NCBI GenBank assembly: GCA_031277295.1
Contig: JAITMV010000010.1
Span: 1 to 37,328 of the forward strand
DNA: 37,328 nucleotides
Source of the DNA: Burkholderiaceae bacterium
GTDB lineage: Bacteria; Pseudomonadota; Gammaproteobacteria; Burkholderiales; Burkholderiaceae_C
Reading direction: 5' to 3'
The notes below the pieces were generated by a model. That model saw nothing but the letters and a program-made list of their open reading frames with translations, did not search any database and had not been told where the DNA came from. Positions 33,730-37,328 of the stretch are shown here, piece after piece. The stretch's first letter is position 1; every line of letters starts with the position of its first letter. The position numbers and the translations under genes are program-made.

Positions 33730-34028
33730 GGGTGATTCCTCAGGGAAGTCCAGTCTTGCTCAAAGCGTTGTTCAATCTCGTCAAAATTCGCGCACTCAAC
33801 AGGCTCGACAACGCCAAAGTAATGGCGATGGTGTCCATCATCATGTGCGTTGTCATAACCCACCACGCGCCCGTGGTCGCCCGAGTAAAGGCGATGGTTG
33901 ATGTAGGCCAGGTTGTAGCGGGACACCTCGCCCGTGACCGCATCGACCCACACTTCGCGCCGCAGCAAGCCATTGCCGCGCCGACTGTGAATCTTGTGAA
34001 TTTCGTCAATCTGCTTCACATCAGCCAT
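33726..34028 (-). CDS. TumE-like toxin (DUF6516 family)
   Basis: A 100-residue protein with the compact pattern of TumE/DUF6516 toxins: VSRYNLAYINHRLYSGDHGRVVGYDNAHDDGHHRHYFGVVEPVEC, with conserved Arg, Asp and a His cluster. The target is not known to me; a nuclease-type activity is possible but unproven. I chose ATG 34028 (MADVKQIDEIHKIHSRRG); the frame open upstream to 34259 runs through the IS4 remnant. The toxin precedes the antitoxin, the less common order, with an ATGA overlap. A perfect 12-bp inverted repeat covers the start codon. Confidence 0.75.
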   Translation of the reverse strand: MADVKQIDEIHKIHSRRGNGLLRREVWVDAVTGEVSRYNLAYINHRLYSGDHGRVVGYDNAHDDGHHRHYFGVVEPVECANFDEIEQRFEQDWTSLRNHP

Positions 34029-34050
34029 GATGAACTTTATCATGGCTGAT
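34020..34050. promoter_or_regulatory. Perfect inverted repeat over the toxin start codon
   Basis: ATCAGCCATGAT (34020-34031) and ATCATGGCTGAT (34039-34050) are exact inverses with a 7-base spacer. The toxin ATG (minus strand, 34026-34028) lies in one arm. This could be the autoregulatory operator of the TA pair or an mRNA hairpin hiding the start. It could equally be a scar of the IS4-like insertion that borders it. Confidence 0.55.
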
Positions 34051-34698
34051 GAGCGGCAAATGCAGTCGCGTGCGGGCGAGGGCTTTGTCGCCGTGGCTTC
34101 GCAAGCGCGCACCCGGCTGGGCGCGGACGTGATGCGGCAGTTGGCCCGGCGCGTACTGCGCCCGCTGGCTGAACCGGGCGCGGCCGGGGCGTGGTACCGT
34201 CGCTGGCGCGTCATGGCGCTTGACGGCAGTTGTCTGGACGTGGCCGATGAGCGCGCCAATGCCGAACACTTTGGCTACCCCGCCAGCTCGACGGGGCAGG
34301 CCGCCTTCCCGCAGGCGCGCGTGCTGGGCCTGCTCGAATGCGGCACACACGCCATCGTCGCCGCCGAGGTAGCCGCCTACGCCCAAGGCGAACGCACGAT
34401 GGCCGCCGCCTTGCTGCCCGGCAACTTGCGCGCCGACATGCTGCTGCTTGCCGAGCGGGGCTTTTACGGCTTCAAACTGTGGCAACAAGCGGCCAGCACC
34501 GGCGCTGCCCTGCTCTGGCGCTTGAGCAGCACCCTCAAGCTGCCCGTACACAAGGCGCTCGACGATGGCTCGTACCTGAAGCGTCATTTACGACAGCACG
34601 GACAAGTGCCCGGCAACACGGGCAAGCCCTGCGCGCACCGAATTTATTCACACCCTCTGATGCAGTTCGGCGTCGCAGCGAAAAGCAATAAAAAGTAA
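34027..34698 (+). pseudogene. IS4-family transposase remnant
   Basis: Translation of about 220 residues contains IS4-type DDE blocks: RRWRVMALDGSCLDVADERANAEHFGYPASS (first Asp), AFPQARVLGLLECGTHAIVAAEV, and DMLLLAERGFYGFKLWQQAASTGAALLWR (second catalytic region). The normal N-terminal domain and the C-terminal part with the catalytic Glu are missing. The frame diverges after DDGSYLKRHLRQ. No intact terminal repeats are recognised. It separates the toxin-antitoxin pair from the secreted-protein gene and is evidence of past transposition here. Confidence 0.8.
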
Positions 34699-34797
34699 AA
34701 GTAGCAACACAAAGTAAAAGTTTGTACAAACATCTTGACATTGCGTCACAAAACAGCAACCATCGGCCAGTCTGAAATCAACTTAGGAGATCTTATC
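34690..34797 (+). promoter_or_regulatory. Regulatory region of the secreted repeat protein
   Basis: AAAGTAAAAGT occurs twice (34693-34703 and 34711-34721), followed by the perfect palindrome GTTTGTACAAAC (34720-34731) and a -35-like TTGACA (34735-34740). A good -10 box at 17 bp is not seen. The SD AGGAG is at 34785-34789, 8 bases before ATG 34798. The direct repeat and palindrome could be operator sites. Confidence 0.5.
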
Positions 34798-35607
34798 ATG
34801 TCGCTGCGGTTCGGAATGTTGAAAACACTGTCAACGCCAAGAAAATCCTTGGCTGCCCTCTGCGGGCCTGTTCTTGCCTTGGGGATGTGGTCGGCTTCGC
34901 CGCTGGCGCACGCCGGCAACCAACTTCCTATTGGAGATGTCAACGCCGTCAAGGCCTCATGGGGAATAGTGCAGATAGACGGCTGGGCCATCGACCCTGA
35001 CACTTCAGACTCGATCCCGGTGCATGTTTACCTAGGTGGGCCAGCCGGTTCGGGTGAATTGCATGATCTTGGCTATGCTAACGTCGCGCGTCCCGATGTC
35101 GCGGCGGCGTATCCCGGCTATGGCCTGGGTCATGGAACCGCATACAACTTGCTTTCGACCGCGCAGACGGGCAAGGTGCCGTATTACGTGTACGCCATTG
35201 ACGGCCAGGACGCGAGTAAACATACGCTCATCGGCAATGGAACTGTCAATATTCCGATGACGAACAAGCTTCCGGTCGGCAGTTTTGACGGCGCTGCGGG
35301 AGGCAACGGCATGGTGACAGTGTCGGGCTGGGCACTTGACCCTGACTTGAGAGGTGGAGCTATAATCCCGGTGCATGTTTATGTGGGAGGGCCATACGAT
35401 TCGGGCGAAGGGCATGATGTTGGCGAAGCCGACGCGTCGCGCCCCGACGTCACGGCGGCGATCCCCCACTACGACTCGAATCATGGATACAACGCGACTT
35501 TTTTGACTGCTCGGAGAGGCACGGTACCGGTTTACGTGTACGCGATTGATTTCCAAGACGCGCATAGCCACACGCTGCTCGGTATACACAACGTCACGAT
35601 TGAGTAG
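34798..35607 (+). CDS. Secreted protein of two duplicated domains, unknown function
   Basis: A 269-residue exported protein. The signal peptide has a basic start, a hydrophobic stretch (LAALCGPVLALGMWSASPLAHA) and cleavage after AHA (residue 39). The mature part is two repeats of about 110 residues, each with a GWA(I/L)DPD motif, then IPVHVY(L/V)GGP, ASRPDV or ARPDVAAA, a tyrosine-rich HG(T/Y) segment and (V)YVYAID(G/F)QDA. The strand-rich pattern suggests beta-sandwich or propeller-like modules. Similar DPD...VHVY repeats occur in secreted proteins, including actinobacterial cell-wall enzymes, but here there is no catalytic domain. Its composition is less GC-biased than its neighbours and it lies next to an IS remnant, so acquisition by transfer is possible. 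Confidence 0.8.
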   Translation: MSLRFGMLKTLSTPRKSLAALCGPVLALGMWSASPLAHAGNQLPIGDVNAVKASWGIVQIDGWAIDPDTSDSIPVHVYLGGPAGSGELHDLGYANVARPDVAAAYPGYGLGHGTAYNLLSTAQTGKVPYYVYAIDGQDASKHTLIGNGTVNIPMTNKLPVGSFDGAAGGNGMVTVSGWALDPDLRGGAIIPVHVYVGGPYDSGEGHDVGEADASRPDVTAAIPHYDSNHGYNATFLTARRGTVPVYVYAIDFQDAHSHTLLGIHNVTIE

Positions 35608-35685
35608 ATCGAAGCTCTCGTGTCCTGAGCTTGCACGGCGCGAACAAGCCCAGCTTTCCGGTTGGGCCGCGCCTTGGCAAAGGAA

Positions 35686-35723
35686 AAAATGCTCGCAATG
35701 CCTCGTGGCATTGCGGGCATTTT
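35686..35723 (+). terminator. Rho-independent terminator after the secreted-protein gene
   Basis: A 17-bp stem (35686-35702 with 35707-35723, one mismatch) and loop TCGT, flanked by A-rich sequence on the left and TTTTCGTTTTC on the right. It can end transcription on both strands. It lies about 80 bp after the stop of the secreted-protein gene. Confidence 0.85.
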
Positions 35724-35838
35724 CGTTTTCGACGAACGGGTTTGAAGCGGTTTTTTTCACAGACTCTCAGATAAAATCGCCTGCCAAGGTTCAAAGCGGT
35801 CGTCCGTATGGTGCGGACCGCTCCCCAGGCTTATTTCG

Positions 35839-37328
35839 ATGAACGATCCGCAGGCGCTTGCCGCGCAGGCCACCCTGCCCGCGCGATTGCGCGAGATCCC
35901 CTACAACACCACCAGCTTCTCCGACCGCGAGATCGTGCTGCGGCTGCTGGGCGCGCGCGCTTGGGGAGTGCTGCAACAGTTGCGCGCCGAGCGCCACACG
36001 GGCCGCTCCGCGCGCATGCTGTACGAGGTGCTGGGCGACATCTGGGTGGTGCGCCGCAACCCTTATTTGCAAGACGACCTGCTGGACAACCCGCGCCGCC
36101 GCGCGCAACTGGTTGAGGCGCTGCGGCACCGGCTGATCGAGATCGAAAAGCGCCGCACGCCAGCAGCAGACGTCGCGCGCGACGCGCTGGTGGGCGAGTT
36201 GCTGGCGGCGGCTGGGCGGGTGGTCGATGCCTTCGACCGTTCGTTCGCCAAGGTGGCCGATTTGCGCCGTCGCGCCGCGCGCGCGTTGCGGCGGCACACG
36301 CACCGGGACAACATCAAGTTCGACGGCCTCTCGCGCGTCAGCCACGTGACTGATGCCACCGACTGGCGGGTCGAATTTCCGCTGCTGGTGCTGACGCCTG
36401 ACAGCGAGCAGGAAATGGCCGCGCTGGTCAAGGGCTGCATCGAGTTGGGCCTGACCATCGTGCCGCGCGGCGGCGGCACTGGCTACACCGGCGGCGCGGT
36501 GCCGCTGGACTGGAAAAGCGCCGTCATCAACACTGAAAAGCTGACGGCCCTGGGGCCGGTGGAGCACATCACGCTGCCGGGGCTGGAACGCCCCGTGCCC
36601 ACCATCCGCACCGAAGCCGGCGTGGTCACGCAGCGCGTGGCCGACGCCGCCGAGAGCGCCGGCCTGGTGTTCGCCTGCGACCCGACCAGCGCCGAGGCCA
36701 GTTGCATCGGCGGCAACATCGCCATGAACGCGGGCGGCAAAAAAGCCGTGCTGTGGGGTACCGCGCTGGACAACCTGGCCGGGTGGCGCATGGTCACGCC
36801 GCAAGCCGAGTGGCTGGAAGTCACCCGCGTCGGCCACAACCTGGGCAAGATTCACGACGCCGCGACGGCGGTGTTCGAGTTGCAATACTTCGCCGCCGAC
36901 GGCACCACCCCACTGCGCACCGAGCGGCTCGAAATCCCCGGCCATGTATTCCGCAAAGCCGGACTGGGCAAGGACGTGACCGACAAGTTCTTGGCCGGCC
37001 TGCCGGGTGTGCAGAAGGAAGGCTGCGACGGCCTCATCACCAGCGCGCGCTGGCTGCTGCACCGCATGCCCGAGCACACGCGCACCGTGTGCCTGGAATT
37101 TTTCGGCCACGCGCGCGAGGCGGTGCCGAGCATCGTCGAAATCAAGGACTTCATGTTTGCCGAGGCGCAGCGCAGCGCCACCGTGCTGGCCGGACTGGAA
37201 CACCTCGACGACCGCTACCTGCGCGCCGTCGGCTACACCACCAAGTCGCGCCGCGGCGGGCTGCCCAAGATGGTGCTGTTTGGCGACATCGCGGGCGACG
37301 ACGCGGCGGCAGTCGCGCGCGCGGCCAG
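35839..37328 (+). CDS. Large FAD-linked oxidase (DUF3683/glycolate-oxidase-like), partial
   Basis: The frame starts at ATG 35839 and runs off the window, with 496 complete codons visible. The N-terminal region [22 protein letters not shown]... resembles the DUF3683 domain that precedes some betaproteobacterial FAD/FMN dehydrogenases. The PCMH-type FAD-binding domain starts at [45 protein letters not shown] (about residues 190-226) and includes [28 protein letters not shown]. The family includes D-lactate and glycolate dehydrogenases, often with a C-terminal Fe-S domain that would lie outside. A GTCCG/CGGAC dyad lies upstream near 35803-35819. Confidence 0.88.
   Translation, partial: MNDPQALAAQATLPARLREIPYNTTSFSDREIVLRLLGARAWGVLQQLRAERHTGRSARMLYEVLGDIWVVRRNPYLQDDLLDNPRRRAQLVEALRHRLIEIEKRRTPAADVARDALVGELLAAAGRVVDAFDRSFAKVADLRRRAARALRRHTHRDNIKFDGLSRVSHVTDATDWRVEFPLLVLTPDSEQEMAALVKGCIELGLTIVPRGGGTGYTGGAVPLDWKSAVINTEKLTALGPVEHITLPGLERPVPTIRTEAGVVTQRVADAAESAGLVFACDPTSAEASCIGGNIAMNAGGKKAVLWGTALDNLAGWRMVTPQAEWLEVTRVGHNLGKIHDAATAVFELQYFAADGTTPLRTERLEIPGHVFRKAGLGKDVTDKFLAGLPGVQKEGCDGLITSARWLLHRMPEHTRTVCLEFFGHAREAVPSIVEIKDFMFAEAQRSATVLAGLEHLDDRYLRAVGYTTKSRRGGLPKMVLFGDIAGDDAAAVARAA

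Noticed and set aside
34027-34698. Functional IS4 transposase
   Set aside because: The N-terminal domain and the C-terminal catalytic part are missing and no terminal repeats were found, so it is a remnant.
35791-37203. Open frame of 470 codons on the minus strand at the right end
   Set aside because: It is antisense to the FAD-linked oxidase, which has clear FAD-binding motifs; this frame shows none.

Overview
The window looks like chromosomal DNA of a GC-rich betaproteobacterium, most likely Burkholderiales and Comamonadaceae-like. This rests on gene neighbourhoods (DUF971-ubiE-Tim44-like, mla operon with an internal mlaA, fused 1200-residue indolepyruvate ferredoxin oxidoreductase, DUF3683-type FAD oxidase) and on the style of the interspersed repeats. 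It is inference from content; no database search was possible.

Layout. 1-2842: end of a type II secretion operon (gspI-gspJ-gspK), broken up by palindromic repeats. 2843-10607: housekeeping genes (MBL hydrolase, exonuclease III, pyrE, AI-2E-family transporter, DUF971, ubiE, Tim44-like protein, TPR protein with a TetR regulator, phasin). 10720-16008: a nucleotide-sugar and glycan cluster (rmlB, rmlD, rmlA, DegT aminotransferase, GT2 glycosyltransferase) without rmlC. 16119-20141: the complete mlaFEDACB phospholipid-transport operon on the minus strand. 20570-25416: an accessory island with a fused nuclease-methyltransferase, a single-TRD specificity subunit and an AlbA_2/ATPase-like gene (the last two frameshifted), next to a REP-associated tyrosine transposase (RAYT). 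25529-31715: indolepyruvate:ferredoxin oxidoreductase, radA and a dihaem cytochrome c. 31716-37328: a repeat-rich region with a glycerophosphodiesterase, a TumE/TumA-like toxin-antitoxin pair, an IS4 remnant, a secreted protein with an internal duplication, and the start of a large FAD-linked oxidase.

The most striking theme is the number of small repeat families that sit between genes and also inside or at the ends of coding sequences without closing the frame. Three 84-bp units are translated inside RadA. A REPIN-like hairpin pair is translated inside the RAYT. A fragment of a 333-bp MITE is translated inside the DegT aminotransferase. A palindrome supplies the C-terminus and stop codon of the glycerophosphodiesterase. 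A composite repeat begins at the stop codons of both gspI and rmlD, and another palindromic element holds the probable start of gspI.

The best candidate for unusual biology is the restriction-modification locus. Its RM polypeptide ends in a run of eight T, and one added T would fuse it in frame to the specificity subunit. The two downstream genes each carry a single frameshift, so the system looks either switched off or slippage-controlled.
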